From Aquimonas sp. (GTDB lineage Bacteria > Pseudomonadota > Gammaproteobacteria > Xanthomonadales > Xanthomonadaceae), in NCBI GenBank assembly GCA_022241605.1, contig JAKOMQ010000006.1:5692-69691 (forward strand): a DNA stretch of 64,000 nucleotides. The letters run 5' to 3'. Within the stretch, counting starts at the first letter, position 1, and each line of letters starts with the position of its first letter. The notes beneath the pieces were generated by a model. The model searched no databases. It saw only the letters and a list, made by a program, of their open reading frames with translations, and had not been told where the DNA came from. The translations under genes were made by a program, and so were the position numbers. Below, one piece after another: positions 36,932 to 46,474 of the stretch.

Positions 36932-37009
36932 CTCTGCTGCACCGCATGCTGTATTCAGAGAGTCGATTGTGGTTTTCTAATCCATCGACAGCTGCAATCG
37001 GCCACTTGC

Positions 37010-37921
37010 ATGAACCTCCGCGACCTCCGCTACCTCGTGGCTTTGGCCGAGTACCGTCACTTTGGACGCGCCGCCGAGGCCTGCTTCGTCAGCCAGCCCA
37101 CCCTGTCGACCCAGATCAAGAAGATCGAGGAAGAGCTGGGCGTGCTGCTGGTGGAGCGCGCTCCGCGCAACGTGATGCTGACCCCGGCCGGCGTCGAGAT
37201 CGCCCAGCGCGCGCGGGTGGTGCTGAACGAGGTCGAACAGATCCGCACCATCGCCCGCCGCAGCCTCGACCCTGAGGCCGGCACGCTCAAGCTGGGCATC
37301 TTTCCCACCCTCGGGCCCTACCTGCTGCCGCACGTGGTGCCGCTGCTGCGTCAGCGCTTTCCGCGGATGGAGCTGCTGCTCATCGAAGAGAAAACCGAGC
37401 TGCTGCTGCAACAGCTGCATGAAGGCCGCATCGACGCCGCCGTGCTGGCCCTGCCCCTGCATGAGGACCAGCTGCACGCCGAACCGCTGTTCGAGGAGCC
37501 CTTCGTGCTGGCGGTGCCAGCGGATCATCGACTGGTGGGCAGCAGCCCGCTGCGTCTGGCCGACATCGCCGATGAGCGCCTGCTGCTGCTGGACGAGGGC
37601 CACTGCCTGCGCGACCAGGCGCTTGGGGTCTGCCAATTGGCCGGCGCCAGCGAAAAGGACGGCTTCCGCGCCACCAGCTTGGAAACCCTGCGGCAGATGG
37701 TAGCGGCCGGCGTTGGCGTCACCCTGCTGCCCCTGCTGGCCGTGCAGCCACCCGTGCCGCGCTCGCCGACCCTGGCCTTGCTGGCCTTCGCCGAGCCGCC
37801 CCGCCGGCAGATCGCCCTGGTCTGGCGGCGTTCGTCAGCGCATGGCGAGTTCCTGGCCAAGGTGGCCGCGGTGCTGCGCGAGCTGCCGGCAGGCCTGCTG
37901 GAAGCCCCGCGCGCGGCCTGA
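37010..37921 (+). CDS. oxyR: Hydrogen-peroxide-sensing LysR-type regulator OxyR
   Basis: The 303-residue protein has an N-terminal LysR helix-turn-helix (FGRAAEACFVSQPTLSTQIK) and a regulatory domain with the redox pair in DEGHCLRDQALGVCQ. The cysteines fall at positions 199 and 208, identical to E. coli OxyR, so peroxide sensing by disulfide formation is expected. ATG 37010 begins MNLRDLRYLV, the family start. No catalase or ahpC gene adjoins it. Confidence 0.95.
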   Translation: MNLRDLRYLVALAEYRHFGRAAEACFVSQPTLSTQIKKIEEELGVLLVERAPRNVMLTPAGVEIAQRARVVLNEVEQIRTIARRSLDPEAGTLKLGIFPTLGPYLLPHVVPLLRQRFPRMELLLIEEKTELLLQQLHEGRIDAAVLALPLHEDQLHAEPLFEEPFVLAVPADHRLVGSSPLRLADIADERLLLLDEGHCLRDQALGVCQLAGASEKDGFRATSLETLRQMVAAGVGVTLLPLLAVQPPVPRSPTLALLAFAEPPRRQIALVWRRSSAHGEFLAKVAAVLRELPAGLLEAPRAA

Positions 37922-37980
37922 TCCGCGATGGACCCAACACGCATCGACGCAGCGTTCATGAGGCCATCGCAGGGCACCGG

Positions 37981-37986
37981 TATACT
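37981..37986 (+). promoter_or_regulatory. Probable -10 box of the ahcY transcript
   Basis: TATACT lies about 13 bases before the first paired base of the SAH riboswitch, the distance expected if transcription starts just ahead of it. The -35 region is weak. Confidence 0.45.
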
Positions 37987-37998
37987 TGGCGGCTGTTA

Positions 37999-38070
37999 CG
38001 CCGAGGGGCGCTGCGACCGGAGGTACCGGCCAGGCTCGGCGCGACGCAACTGTTTCAACGGCGCCCGGTG
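37999..38070 (+). promoter_or_regulatory. SAH (S-adenosylhomocysteine) riboswitch
   Basis: The segment has the conserved core of the SAH riboswitch class: CCGAGGGGCGCTGCGACC, then a short stem, CCAGGCTCGGC, and AACGGCGCCC closing the aptamer. It lies about 45 bases ahead of ahcY, the standard target. SAH binding turns on expression of SAH hydrolase, here probably by freeing the ribosome-binding region. Confidence 0.93.
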
Positions 38071-38116
38071 ACTGCAGCCTCGCTTCAAGAGGCCGCCACA
38101 ACCCGGAGCCACACGC

Positions 38117-39559
38117 ATGAACGCACAAGTCAAAGAGCTGCCCTTCACCGACTTCAAGATCCGTGACATGGGCCTGGCCGAACTCGGCCGCAAGCGCATC
38201 CGCATGGCCGAAGAAGAAATGCCCGGCCTGATGTCGATCCGCGCCAAGTACGCCCCGCTGCAGCCGCTCAAGGGCGTGCGCCTGTCGGGCTCGCTGCACA
38301 TGACCAAGGAAACCGCGGTCCTGATCGAGACGCTCAAGGCCCTTGGCGCCAACGTGCGCTGGGCCAGCTGCAACATCTTCTCGACCCAGGACGACTCGGC
38401 CGCAGCGATCGCCGCTGCCGGTATTCCGGTATTCGCGTGGAAAGGCGAGACCCTGGAAGAGTACTGGGACTGCACCCTCGACATGCTGACCTTCCCGGGC
38501 GGCAAGGGCCCTGAGCTGATCGTCGACGACGGCGGCGATGCGACCCTGCTGATCCACAAGGGCCTGGACATGGAAGACGGCGACACCTGGGTGGACAGCC
38601 CCGGCGCCAATCACGAAGAGCAGGTCATCAAGGATCTGCTCAAGCGCACCCGCACCGAGCGCCCCGGCTTCTGGAAGATCGTGGCGGCCGACTGGAAGGG
38701 CGTGTCGGAAGAGACCACCACCGGCGTGCATCGCCTGTACCAGATGATGGAAGCCGGCAAGCTGCTGGTGCCCGCCATCAACGTCAACGACTCGGTGACC
38801 AAGTCGAAGTTCGACAACCTGTACGGCTGCCGCGAGTCGCTGGCCGATGCCATCAAGCGCGCCACTGACCTGATGATCGCTGGCAAGGTCGCCCTGGTCT
38901 GCGGCTACGGCGACGTCGGCAAGGGCTCCGCCCACAGCCTGCGCGGCCTGGGCGCCCGCGTCATCGTCACCGAGATCGACCCCATCAACGCCCTGCAGGC
39001 GGCGATGGAAGGCTTCGAGGTCAAGCGTATGGACCAGGTGCTGGGCGAGGCGGACATCTTCGTCACCACCACCGGCAACCGCGACATCATCACCCTGGAA
39101 GACCTAAAGGGCATTAAGTCCAACGCGCTGGTCTGCAACATCGGCCACTTCGACAACGAGATCCAGGTGGACCGCCTGAATGCCGAAGTGGCCGCCGGCC
39201 GCGTCGAGCGCGACACCATCAAGCCGCAGGTGGACCGCTACACCTTCAAGGACTCGGGCCGCAGTTTCTACCTGCTGGCCGAAGGCCGCCTGGTCAACCT
39301 CGGCTGCGCCCACGGCCACCCGGCCTTCGTGATGTCGAACTCGTTCTCGAACCAGACGCTTGCGCAGATCGACCTGTGGGCCAACAAGGACACCTACGAG
39401 AACACCGTCTACCGCCTGCCCAAGAAGCTGGACGAAGAAGTCGCCCGCCTGCACCTGGAGCAGATCGGCGTGCACCTGACCACGCTGACGGAAGACCAGG
39501 CCGCGTATATCGGTGTGCCGGTGGAAGGGCCGTACAAGCCGGATCACTACCGGTATTGA
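38117..39559 (+). CDS. ahcY: Adenosylhomocysteinase
   Basis: The 480-residue enzyme splits S-adenosylhomocysteine into adenosine and homocysteine, keeping SAM-dependent methylation going. Conserved parts: [17 protein letters not shown], the NAD-binding [35 protein letters not shown] and the C-terminal KPDHYRY. Length is normal for the proteobacterial form. It is a single-gene unit controlled by the SAH riboswitch and followed by a terminator. Two CFA-like and other SAM-using enzymes in this window add to the SAH load. Confidence 0.98.
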   Translation: MNAQVKELPFTDFKIRDMGLAELGRKRIRMAEEEMPGLMSIRAKYAPLQPLKGVRLSGSLHMTKETAVLIETLKALGANVRWASCNIFSTQDDSAAAIAAAGIPVFAWKGETLEEYWDCTLDMLTFPGGKGPELIVDDGGDATLLIHKGLDMEDGDTWVDSPGANHEEQVIKDLLKRTRTERPGFWKIVAADWKGVSEETTTGVHRLYQMMEAGKLLVPAINVNDSVTKSKFDNLYGCRESLADAIKRATDLMIAGKVALVCGYGDVGKGSAHSLRGLGARVIVTEIDPINALQAAMEGFEVKRMDQVLGEADIFVTTTGNRDIITLEDLKGIKSNALVCNIGHFDNEIQVDRLNAEVAAGRVERDTIKPQVDRYTFKDSGRSFYLLAEGRLVNLGCAHGHPAFVMSNSFSNQTLAQIDLWANKDTYENTVYRLPKKLDEEVARLHLEQIGVHLTTLTEDQAAYIGVPVEGPYKPDHYRY

Positions 39560-39610
39560 TCGGGGCTTGCGCTGGCGCCTTCGGGCGCTGGCGCGAGGTG
39601 TCGAGGTTCA

Positions 39611-39645
39611 AGCAAACGGGCGCCCTTGGGCGCCCGTTTGCTTTC
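39611..39645 (+). terminator. Rho-independent terminator after ahcY
   Basis: A perfect 14-base inverted repeat (AGCAAACGGGCGCC and its complement) with a 4-base loop is followed by TT. It lies about 50 bases after the stop codon. Confidence 0.8.
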
Positions 39646-39835
39646 TGGGTGTCAGGCCCTGGATTCGAACGCTCACCGACCCATCCCAGCCTGGGTCAAG
39701 TCTGGCGTCTTGGTGCTCGACCACGCCCGGCCCACGGGGGGCAGCAACAGACATGGACGACAAGCGCACCATGCTGGCGCGCCGCAACGACGCGGCCAAT
39801 CGCGATCTCCGCGATCTCGCGGCGAGGCGTGAACC

Positions 39836-40174
39836 TCAGAGATCCAAACGCACCACCTCACGGTCGACGACGATACCGTTCACCGCTCGGACGACGCAGA
39901 GGTGTCCATCCAGCGCATCCAGACCGCTGAAACGAGCCATCAGAGCGTCAGTCTCTATGTCCAACTTGATCCACCCGGCGCGCGGCAAACGAGCGCCGGC
40001 GGCGCGTGCATCCTGCTCCAGCGAGTCGGCCGAGCCCCCGGGTGCGATCGATGCGCAGAAGGCCTGTGCTGCCGCGGCGGCTCGTGAGTCCGACACCTCC
40101 ATCGACGCGACTGCAGCCAACAGCAAGACCACCAGGCCCCCAGACACAAGCGCAACCAGCGCCTTCCGCGCCAT
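39836..40174 (-). CDS. Small membrane-anchored or secreted protein of unknown function
   Basis: The 112-residue product starts with a basic hydrophobic segment (MARKALVALVSGGLVVLLL) acting as signal or anchor; the remainder is a small domain with two Cys (AQAFCASIAPG and GHLCVVRAVNG), possibly disulfide-bonded. The ATG at 40174 has a near-perfect AAGGAG ahead of it, which supports the gene and the start. No family recognised. Confidence 0.65.
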   Translation of the reverse strand: MARKALVALVSGGLVVLLLAAVASMEVSDSRAAAAAQAFCASIAPGGSADSLEQDARAAGARLPRAGWIKLDIETDALMARFSGLDALDGHLCVVRAVNGIVVDREVVRLDL

Positions 40175-40414
40175 TCCGATCTCCTTGCACCCTTGCATCA
40201 GGAATCGCCCACTGCGCCGGGCGCAGCGGGCGAGGTGGCACCCGTCGCAATCGCCGCACCATCGGCGGCTTCTGCGGCCGTGCGATCATGCCCCGACTTG
40301 CCCGTCGGTAGCCCGAATCCGTCGTCCTACCGCCACATGCTGGGCACAGGCTGCTCCAAGGATGCAGCACTGCCACGCCCGACGAAAACGGACCCGATCG
40401 CGAACCCGCATTGC

Positions 40415-40852
40415 ATGAACCCGGCTCCACTCAGCAGATCGAGCGTACAGCGAGTCCTCGGCCTGTCCGTCTGCCTGCTTCTCGGGGGCTGCGCGGATCC
40501 GCCTCTACTCATGACCGAACTTCCCAACGGCTACACCTACCACTCGAACGGGGGTAGCTACGGCCACATCCGCCAGAAGGGCGGAAGGTTGCGAGCCTTC
40601 GGCATCCAAGACGACGGCAGTGAGCGCTGGTGCAACGAGTTCGGCTGGCAGGCGCATGCAGTGGTGTGCCGCATGACCGACGAAGCGAGCTCTGACAGCC
40701 TCCGCGAACTGGGCTACTTCATCCTGGACACGGGCACCGGCAAGGCCTGGCTTGCGCCAGATACGTCTGAGGCGCAGCTCCGTCTGCAGCAACTCGGGGT
40801 TCCACGCTTACCTAGGCTTGCAACCTGCTTCTGGAGCACTCGTCGGCGTTGA
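40415..40852 (+). CDS. Predicted small lipoprotein of unknown function
   Basis: The 145-residue product has a lipoprotein signal (VLGLSVCLLLGGCADPP, lipid Cys after LGG). The mature part contains TYHSNGGSYGHIRQKGG and ERWCNEFGWQAHAVVC, with segments that look like an antiparallel beta domain. The frame opens 74 codons earlier, but the lipobox fixes the start. The last dozen residues are unlike the rest, so a late frameshift is possible. No family recognised. Confidence 0.6.
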   Translation: MNPAPLSRSSVQRVLGLSVCLLLGGCADPPLLMTELPNGYTYHSNGGSYGHIRQKGGRLRAFGIQDDGSERWCNEFGWQAHAVVCRMTDEASSDSLRELGYFILDTGTGKAWLAPDTSEAQLRLQQLGVPRLPRLATCFWSTRRR

Positions 40853-40939
40853 GCTCAAGCCGCGAGCAGCCCGAGGATGTTGATTCGCCACATTGCTCCC
40901 TCGCTTCCGCAGCGCCGCCGCAGCCCAGAACCTTGGCGA

Positions 40940-41281
40940 TCACGCCCCCAACAACCTCTCCGCCAGCACCGACTGCAGATCCCGTCGTCCATCGACGATC
41001 AGCACCACATGCACCGCTCCGCCTTCGACGCGATAGATCAGCCGCCAGGGTTTGAACAGCACCTGCCGATAGGCCTTGATGCCCAGCGCCAGTAGCTCCC
41101 TGGGTTGGCTGCCGCGTTCGGGCGACTGCTCGAGGCTGTGCACGACGCTCAGCAGTCGGTCGAGCAGGCGATCCGCGCTGGCCGGGCTGTCGAACTCAGA
41201 CAGATAGCGGTGCAGTGCTTCCAGATCATTCTCGGCGCCGCGGGTCAGCAGCACCGCGTGGCGCTTGGGTGGGCGCGGCAT
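40940..41281 (-). CDS. RelE/ParE-family toxin
   Basis: The 113-residue protein has the RelE/ParE fold pattern: AENDLEALHRYLSEFDSPASA, HSLEQSPERGSQPREL, YRQVLFKPWRLIYRVEG and HVVLIVDGRRDLQSVL. ParE members poison gyrase; RelE members cut mRNA on the ribosome; sequence does not decide which. The start overlaps the antitoxin stop by one base, the classical antitoxin-first order. Confidence 0.88.
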   Translation of the reverse strand: MPRPPKRHAVLLTRGAENDLEALHRYLSEFDSPASADRLLDRLLSVVHSLEQSPERGSQPRELLALGIKAYRQVLFKPWRLIYRVEGGAVHVVLIVDGRRDLQSVLAERLLGA

Positions 41282-41562
41282 CAGTCGTCGCTGCCGCTGC
41301 GCGTGCGGCGCAGCCTTGCGATGACCTCGGCGGCGGGCCGCACGCGGCCGGCTTCGAAGTCCTGCTGGCCCAGCGCCAGCAGTTTCAGCAGGGCCAGGGT
41401 TTCCTGGGTCTGCTCGTAGCTGGCGACATCCTGCAGCACGGCCTTGGCCTCGCCGTTCTGGGTGATCACCAGCGGTTCGCGGTCTTCGGCGATCTTGCTC
41501 AGCACCTCGGCGGCATGCGCCTTGAGGTAGCTGATCGGCTTCACTTGGCTTGAGTAGCGCAT
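41281..41562 (-). CDS. Phd/YefM-family antitoxin
   Basis: The 93-residue protein has the Phd/YefM DNA-binding N-terminus (SQVKPISYLKAHAAEVLSKI, EPLVITQNGEAKAVLQDV) and a helical tail (ETLALLKLLALGQQDFEAG) that wraps the toxin. ATG 41562 is preferred over one five codons up. It is the first gene of the toxin-antitoxin pair and probably represses it through the direct repeats at 41587-41606. Confidence 0.9.
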   Translation of the reverse strand: MRYSSQVKPISYLKAHAAEVLSKIAEDREPLVITQNGEAKAVLQDVASYEQTQETLALLKLLALGQQDFEAGRVRPAAEVIARLRRTRSGSDD

Positions 41563-41586
41563 GGCGTGCGACTCCACGTTCGGGTG

Positions 41587-41606
41587 GACCGAATTTAGAC
41601 CGAATT
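41587..41606 (-). promoter_or_regulatory. Direct-repeat operator candidate of the toxin-antitoxin pair
   Basis: GACCGAATT occurs twice at 11-base spacing (41587-41595 as GACCGAATT with one leading-base difference, and 41598-41606), so both copies lie on the same helix face. They lie 25-45 bases upstream of the antitoxin start, where autorepressor sites of such modules are found. Confidence 0.45.
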
Positions 41607-41843
41607 CGATCTCTTATCTACCCGCAACGCAGGCGCGACGGGACGAGCCACCGAACGGCTCCCGGGGGCACCGGCGGATCTTTGCTGGCGGACCCGGCCT
41701 CGCTGCAGGCCCAACGCCGCGGATGCGCTGCACGTGCACGCTCACGGATACGCCCCAGCCAGCCCGTGCGGATCCTGGCCCGAGCTCTTCTTGGATAGAG
41801 TCGCGAGCCTGTCTCCCCTGCGCTTACCGCCTCCCACACTTAC

Positions 41844-42119
41844 ATGCTCAAGCGCCTGTTCTCCGCCCTCTCCCGCCTCAGCGCCGACAACGATCGCGGT
41901 GTTCACAGCCGCGGCTCCGCCGTCGCGGTGCTCAGCGAGTTCCCGCCGGTTCCCATGCAGTGGTTCGATGACACCCGGCTGCCGCTGCCGGATTGGGAAT
42001 TGATGGAAGCGGGGCGGCCCGCAGGCTTGGAACCGGCCGCGCTGGATGCGTGGTGGACGGCCGCGGCCGGGCACTGGCTGCTGGCAATGGCCGAGGCGCT
42101 GGATGCGGGGGCGGAATAG
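41844..42119 (+). CDS. Small hypothetical protein
   Basis: The 91-residue product has a basic N-terminus (MLKRLFSALSRLSAD) and a Trp-rich C-terminal half (QWFDDTRLPLPDWELM, LDAWWTAAAGHWLLAM). The codon use is compatible with a gene, but no ribosome-binding site is seen and no family is recognised. The reading is tentative. Confidence 0.45.
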   Translation: MLKRLFSALSRLSADNDRGVHSRGSAVAVLSEFPPVPMQWFDDTRLPLPDWELMEAGRPAGLEPAALDAWWTAAAGHWLLAMAEALDAGAE

Positions 42120-42333
42120 CCCGCAGGCTAACGGGGGCGGGCCAGCGAGGATTTCCTGCTGCTGGCGGCGCTGCCGGGTCGCCCGCCACGGCTGTTCCTG
42201 GAGTGCGGATCGTTTTTTCACATGCTCTCAGGGCCGGGCGACCGATCACGGCTTCAAAGGCGCGGAAAAGCTAGGGTGCAGGCTCAAGCGCATCGGGGCT
42301 ACTGTGCGCCGCGGTAATGTCGAGGAACCGCCC

Positions 42334-43824
42334 ATGCACACCCTGCTCCTGCTCGCGCTGCTGGCTGGGCCTGCAAGCGACGCATCTGCCATGGCAAGCC
42401 GGTCGACAGCGATCTTCTTCGACGACTTCGAACTGACCCGCAGCACGCCGGCGTATTACGACCGTGCGCTGCGCAATCCGATGAAAGGCTTCACCCACGG
42501 CATCGGGCACCCTTGGGCCAGCACCCAGCACGTCTATTTCCGCTGGAACGAGCTGGAGAACGTCGAGTCGGACGGACTCGACCGGATCCTGCAGGTCAGC
42601 CAGCAGCGCTTCGCCAATGGCCCGGCCAACAACGTCAAGTTCATCCCGCGCGTCTACCTGCACTGGAGCCAGGATCACCAGAAGTACTGGCCGGAGGACA
42701 TGCAGACCGACGACTACACCAGCGCCCAGTTCCAGGCGCGGGTGACCCGGCTGGTGCAGCGCCTGGGCCAGGCCTGGAACAACGACCCGCGTGTGGCCTT
42801 CGTCGAGCTCGGTATCTTCGGCAAGTGGGGTGAGCACCACTCGCCCACCCCGACGCCAGCGCTGCAGCAACTGGTGGGCCAGGCCTTCCGCGATGCCTTT
42901 CCGGACAAGAAGGTTTCGGTGCGGCATGCCTGGTCGGAGTTCCAAGGGTTCGGCATGGGCGTGTACTGGGACAGCTGGGGCCACCAGCAGCAGATGTGGG
43001 GGCACGGCCACCGCATCGCCGAACTCAATCGCGACAGCCAGCTCTATCTGCACACCTACGTCGGCGGCGAGGTGGCCTACGACTGGGGTGCATGGCAGAC
43101 CCAGCCCGGCCTGAACCCCACCGCCAGCGTGTCGGACCCGGTGCATCGCGACTTCCTGATCAACTCGATCCGCTGGCTGCACGGCACCCAGCTGCGCTGG
43201 ATCTCGGCCTATGACCAGAACGATCCAGTCGCGCGCGCTGGCGCCGAACAGCTGCAGCGGGTGATGGGCTATCGCTTCGCGCTGGACCGGGTGGGCTTCG
43301 ACGCGGAAGTCGGAACGCGCGGGATGCGCGTCGAGCTTGCGGTGCGCAATGAAGGCTCCGCACCGTTCTACTACCGCTGGCCGGTGCAGGTGGCCCTGCA
43401 CCATCCGGGCACGCGTGCAGTGGTCTGGAGTGCGACCTTCGCCGGCGCGGACATCCGCAGCTGGGCGCCCGGCCGCGATTGGACGCCGCCGCAGTTCGAA
43501 AGCAGCGGAACCTGGCCGGGGCAGGTCGTCAGGGCCGGCTGGTCCAGCGAGCCAGCGGGCTGGGGCACGCCGCCGGCGACACATCGCCTGTCGCAGACCT
43601 TTTTCCCGTCCGTGGCTGCCGGCGAATACGTGCTGAGCGTAGCGGTACTCGATCCCGCGGGCCTGCAGCCCGCGCTGCGCTTTGCCACCTCGCAGTACTG
43701 GCACGGCGGACGCCATCCCATCGGCCGGGTCGCGATCGGACAGCCCGGCGGCGGCCTGCTGCCGCCGGGCGTCGGCTTTGACGATCCGGCGGCGGACACG
43801 AGCCTGCGCTACAGCGTTCCCTGA
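42334..43824 (+). CDS. Secreted protein, possibly DUF4832/glycoside-hydrolase-like
   Basis: The 496-residue protein has a short signal (MHTLLLLALLAGPASDA) and then a probable beta/alpha-barrel: NPMKGFTHGIGHPW, HVYFRWNELENVESDGLD, PRVYLHWSQDH, VAFVELGIFGKWGEHH, VSVRHAWSEFQGFG. A beta-sandwich end follows with VELAVRNEGSAPFYYRWPV. The NPxKGF opening, YFRWxELE and LGxxGxWGE patterns are like DUF4832-type proteins related to glycoside hydrolases. No substrate can be given. The frame is open upstream, but GAGGAA before ATG 42334 fixes the start. IFFDDFELTR just after the signal resembles the C-terminal NGFE motif of two other proteins, perhaps by chance. Confidence 0.65.
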   Translation: MHTLLLLALLAGPASDASAMASRSTAIFFDDFELTRSTPAYYDRALRNPMKGFTHGIGHPWASTQHVYFRWNELENVESDGLDRILQVSQQRFANGPANNVKFIPRVYLHWSQDHQKYWPEDMQTDDYTSAQFQARVTRLVQRLGQAWNNDPRVAFVELGIFGKWGEHHSPTPTPALQQLVGQAFRDAFPDKKVSVRHAWSEFQGFGMGVYWDSWGHQQQMWGHGHRIAELNRDSQLYLHTYVGGEVAYDWGAWQTQPGLNPTASVSDPVHRDFLINSIRWLHGTQLRWISAYDQNDPVARAGAEQLQRVMGYRFALDRVGFDAEVGTRGMRVELAVRNEGSAPFYYRWPVQVALHHPGTRAVVWSATFAGADIRSWAPGRDWTPPQFESSGTWPGQVVRAGWSSEPAGWGTPPATHRLSQTFFPSVAAGEYVLSVAVLDPAGLQPALRFATSQYWHGGRHPIGRVAIGQPGGGLLPPGVGFDDPAADTSLRYSVP

Positions 43825-43859
43825 GACGCGGCCAGGAACCCGCGCGGCGTCGGCTTGCC

Positions 43860-44684
43860 TCACTGCCCCAGCGGCAGCCGCCCCATCAAGCGCAGCTGCG
43901 GGCTGGTTTCCAGGTCCACCGGCAGCACGTTCTTCGGATTCGCATCCAGCACCGGCGGCATGCCCAGCGCGGGCAGCGCCAGAGCAGCCTGCTTGGCCAG
44001 GCCCGCGCGCTGGGCACGCAGCTGAGCGAAGCGCTCTGCAAGTTCGTTCTCTGCGGCCTCGTGCGGACCGATCGCAGCAGCGCTGGCGAGGCTCTTGCCG
44101 TGCGCCTGCAGCCATTCCTTGATCAGCTCCGTCACGTTGATCTTGGGCACGGGCAGGTCGAGCTGGGCGCTGATGATCAGCGCCGGCGCCTGGCTTGCGT
44201 TGCGCAGCGCGCTGTAGACCAGCTCGCTGCAGACCATGTGCTTCGGGTCCTGCTTCACAAGATGATCGAGGATCTCGCGCAGCAGCCAGCGCAGGCCCTT
44301 GTCGGCCGGGATGCGGTTGCGCAGGCCGGCGAAGACGGCCATCTGCAGCAGGGCATCCAGCGGATAGTCCACGCCCAGCAGGGCGGTGGCGGCGTCGGTG
44401 ATGGTGGCGCGCTCAGCGTCCTGCAGCGGCCTTCCGCTGGACTGCGTGGGCCGGTAGACATCGATGAAATCGTAGTGATCCGACTGCTTGAGGCGATCTA
44501 CCAGCATCACGCGGCGGGAGACAGGCAGGGCAGCCTCAACGAAGGCGCCGCCATCCACCATCAGCGCGGCATGGCTGTAGCTGGAGTCGCCGAACCAGGC
44601 GATCAGGTCGGAGACGGCGCCGATGCCCTTCATCAGCAGGACATCGCCGGGGCGCAGCTGGGCAGGATCGATGAAGGGCGTCAT
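43860..44684 (-). CDS. YiiX/NlpC-P60-like cysteine peptidase
   Basis: The 274-residue protein shows the permuted papain-like pattern of the YiiX/YebB group: LRPGDVLLMKG, a first catalytic segment SYSHAALMVDGG (His38) and the nucleophile in HMVCSELVYSAL (Cys152). Such enzymes hydrolyse amide or ester bonds in peptidoglycan or lipids. No signal peptide is seen, so it may be cytoplasmic. The C-terminal 100 residues are helical and unassigned. Confidence 0.78.
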   Translation of the reverse strand: MTPFIDPAQLRPGDVLLMKGIGAVSDLIAWFGDSSYSHAALMVDGGAFVEAALPVSRRVMLVDRLKQSDHYDFIDVYRPTQSSGRPLQDAERATITDAATALLGVDYPLDALLQMAVFAGLRNRIPADKGLRWLLREILDHLVKQDPKHMVCSELVYSALRNASQAPALIISAQLDLPVPKINVTELIKEWLQAHGKSLASAAAIGPHEAAENELAERFAQLRAQRAGLAKQAALALPALGMPPVLDANPKNVLPVDLETSPQLRLMGRLPLGQ

Positions 44685-44782
44685 GCAGGGCTCGCTCAGT
44701 CATGGAGAAGGGGCGCAGGCAACAAACCACCGTGATCGAACCATGCCCGCTCCGCACTTTAACGCCAAGCATCATCGCCAGC

Positions 44783-46474
44783 CTAGGCGGCCTTGGGCGC
44801 CGCCACGTAGCGGTTGCGACCTTCGGCCTTTGCGCGATACAGCGCCTCGTCCGCGCGGCGCAGCAGCTCGCCGGCGCCTTCACCCGGCTGCCGCTCGGCG
44901 ATGCCGATCGAAACCGTGAGGCCCACGGTGTGCTCGCCGATACGGCGGCCCTGGCGCTCAACGCCGGCGCGCAGCTCTGCCGCCACGCTCTCTGCCACCG
45001 CGAGGTCTGCGCCGTCCAGCACCAGCACGAACTCCTCGCCGCCGTAGCGCGTCATCAGGTCGGTGCTACGTACGTGGAGACGCATGGCCTCGGCAGCGGC
45101 GGCGAGGCACAGGTCGCCGACGTCGTGCCCCCAGCGGTCGTTGACGTGCTTGAAGTGATCGAGGTCGATGAACATCAGGCTGAGCGCCCGGCCGCTGCGC
45201 TCGGCTTCGGCGATGCGGCCCGGCAGGCTGCTGTCCAGCTCGGCGCGGTTGGGCAGGCCGGTCAAGGGATCAGTGCGGGCGTCGGTGCGCGCGGTCTGCA
45301 TCTCGCGCTCGGCGTAGCGCGCCGCGCGCGCCACCGCCAGCACCAGCACGAAGGCACCCAGCGCATCCATGGCCGGGTGCAGATACTCCAGCCACGGCGG
45401 CGTACCCTGCAACGACAGGAAGTACCCGGCGCGCACGATCGCCACGCCCGCCACCAGCCCCCAGCCCACCAGATAGAAGCAGGCCTGCTCGGAGCCTCTG
45501 ATCGCCAATCGGAAGGCCAGGCCCAGCGCGAGCAGGGCCAACATCAGGATGACAACGTTGATCAATTGGGCGGCGATGGGTGCCGCAGCGCTGAAGACCG
45601 TGAGCAGGGTCAGGATCAAGGCCGACCACAGCAGACCGCGGAACACCCTGGCCGTGCGCGGAAAATGCTGGTCGATCGAGAGGAAGCGATAAACGAAGAC
45701 GTAAGCCGAAAGCAAGCCAAGGTGCACCATGCCGCCGGATAAGGCCATCGGTGACACGCGCTCAACCAGCCGGCCCAGGATCGCCACCACCTCGCCGCTC
45801 ATCACCAGGTGGTAGACCATCGCCGACACCACCCACAGGCAAAACAGCGCCAGCACCCGGCGCCTCAAGGCCAGCGCGAACAGCACCCCGACCAAAGCGA
45901 GCAGCAGCTGGGTTGCCAGCACCGCGGTGCTGAAGCGAACCCGATTCAGATCCTCGGCGAGATACAGCGCCTCAGGCTGCGCATTCAGCTGGATCGGCTG
46001 AAAGCGTGACCATTCGATGCGCAGGTAAATCGGCTGCGCGCGCTGTTCAGCATCGATGGAAAGCGCCAGCCGATGGCGTGAGCCGGGCTGCTGCAGCGTG
46101 GAGTCGAACAGGTGCAGCGGCCTCGGTCGATAGTCGGGCGGCAGGTAAGCCACCAGACGCGCGTCATAGGCCTCGCGCAGGCTGAGGATCCAGTTCGCCG
46201 GGTCAGCAGTGGCCTGCGGGTCAGTGATCTGAACGCGCCACCACTGGCTGCCGCTGCTCCGGCGCAAGGCCTGCGGCTGCTGCGACCAGCCCTCGCCGCG
46301 CGCCTGCACCTCGACCAGCTCAAGCGCGTTGAGCGCGGGATCCAGCGCGTCGACCCGCAGCGGCGATGCATCGACAGCGGCTGCGCCGGCCAGCCACAGG
46401 CACAGCGCGACGAAACCGCGCAGCCACTGCTGCGCGGCCAGCGCCACTTGCGCACGCTGCCCGCCCACCGCCAT
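44783..46474 (-). CDS. 7TMR-DISM diguanylate cyclase
   Basis: The 563-residue protein has a hydrophobic N-terminus, a periplasmic 7TMR-DISM extracellular domain, seven membrane helices and a C-terminal GGDEF domain. The active site reads GGEEF (478-482), and RSTD at 469-472, five residues ahead, is an intact inhibitory I-site. It should make c-di-GMP under feedback control. ATG 46474 follows a GGGGGG-containing ribosome-binding site; the frame opens 36 codons earlier. It shares its sensor architecture with the kinase at 8475-10343. Confidence 0.92.
   Translation of the reverse strand: MAVGGQRAQVALAAQQWLRGFVALCLWLAGAAAVDASPLRVDALDPALNALELVEVQARGEGWSQQPQALRRSSGSQWWRVQITDPQATADPANWILSLREAYDARLVAYLPPDYRPRPLHLFDSTLQQPGSRHRLALSIDAEQRAQPIYLRIEWSRFQPIQLNAQPEALYLAEDLNRVRFSTAVLATQLLLALVGVLFALALRRRVLALFCLWVVSAMVYHLVMSGEVVAILGRLVERVSPMALSGGMVHLGLLSAYVFVYRFLSIDQHFPRTARVFRGLLWSALILTLLTVFSAAAPIAAQLINVVILMLALLALGLAFRLAIRGSEQACFYLVGWGLVAGVAIVRAGYFLSLQGTPPWLEYLHPAMDALGAFVLVLAVARAARYAEREMQTARTDARTDPLTGLPNRAELDSSLPGRIAEAERSGRALSLMFIDLDHFKHVNDRWGHDVGDLCLAAAAEAMRLHVRSTDLMTRYGGEEFVLVLDGADLAVAESVAAELRAGVERQGRRIGEHTVGLTVSIGIAERQPGEGAGELLRRADEALYRAKAEGRNRYVAAPKAA

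Noticed and set aside
39655-39690. TTCGAA-type T-loop-like sequence after ahcY, thought to be a tRNA fragment or attachment site
   Set aside because: The flanking bases do not form a T stem or acceptor stem, and no integrase is present.
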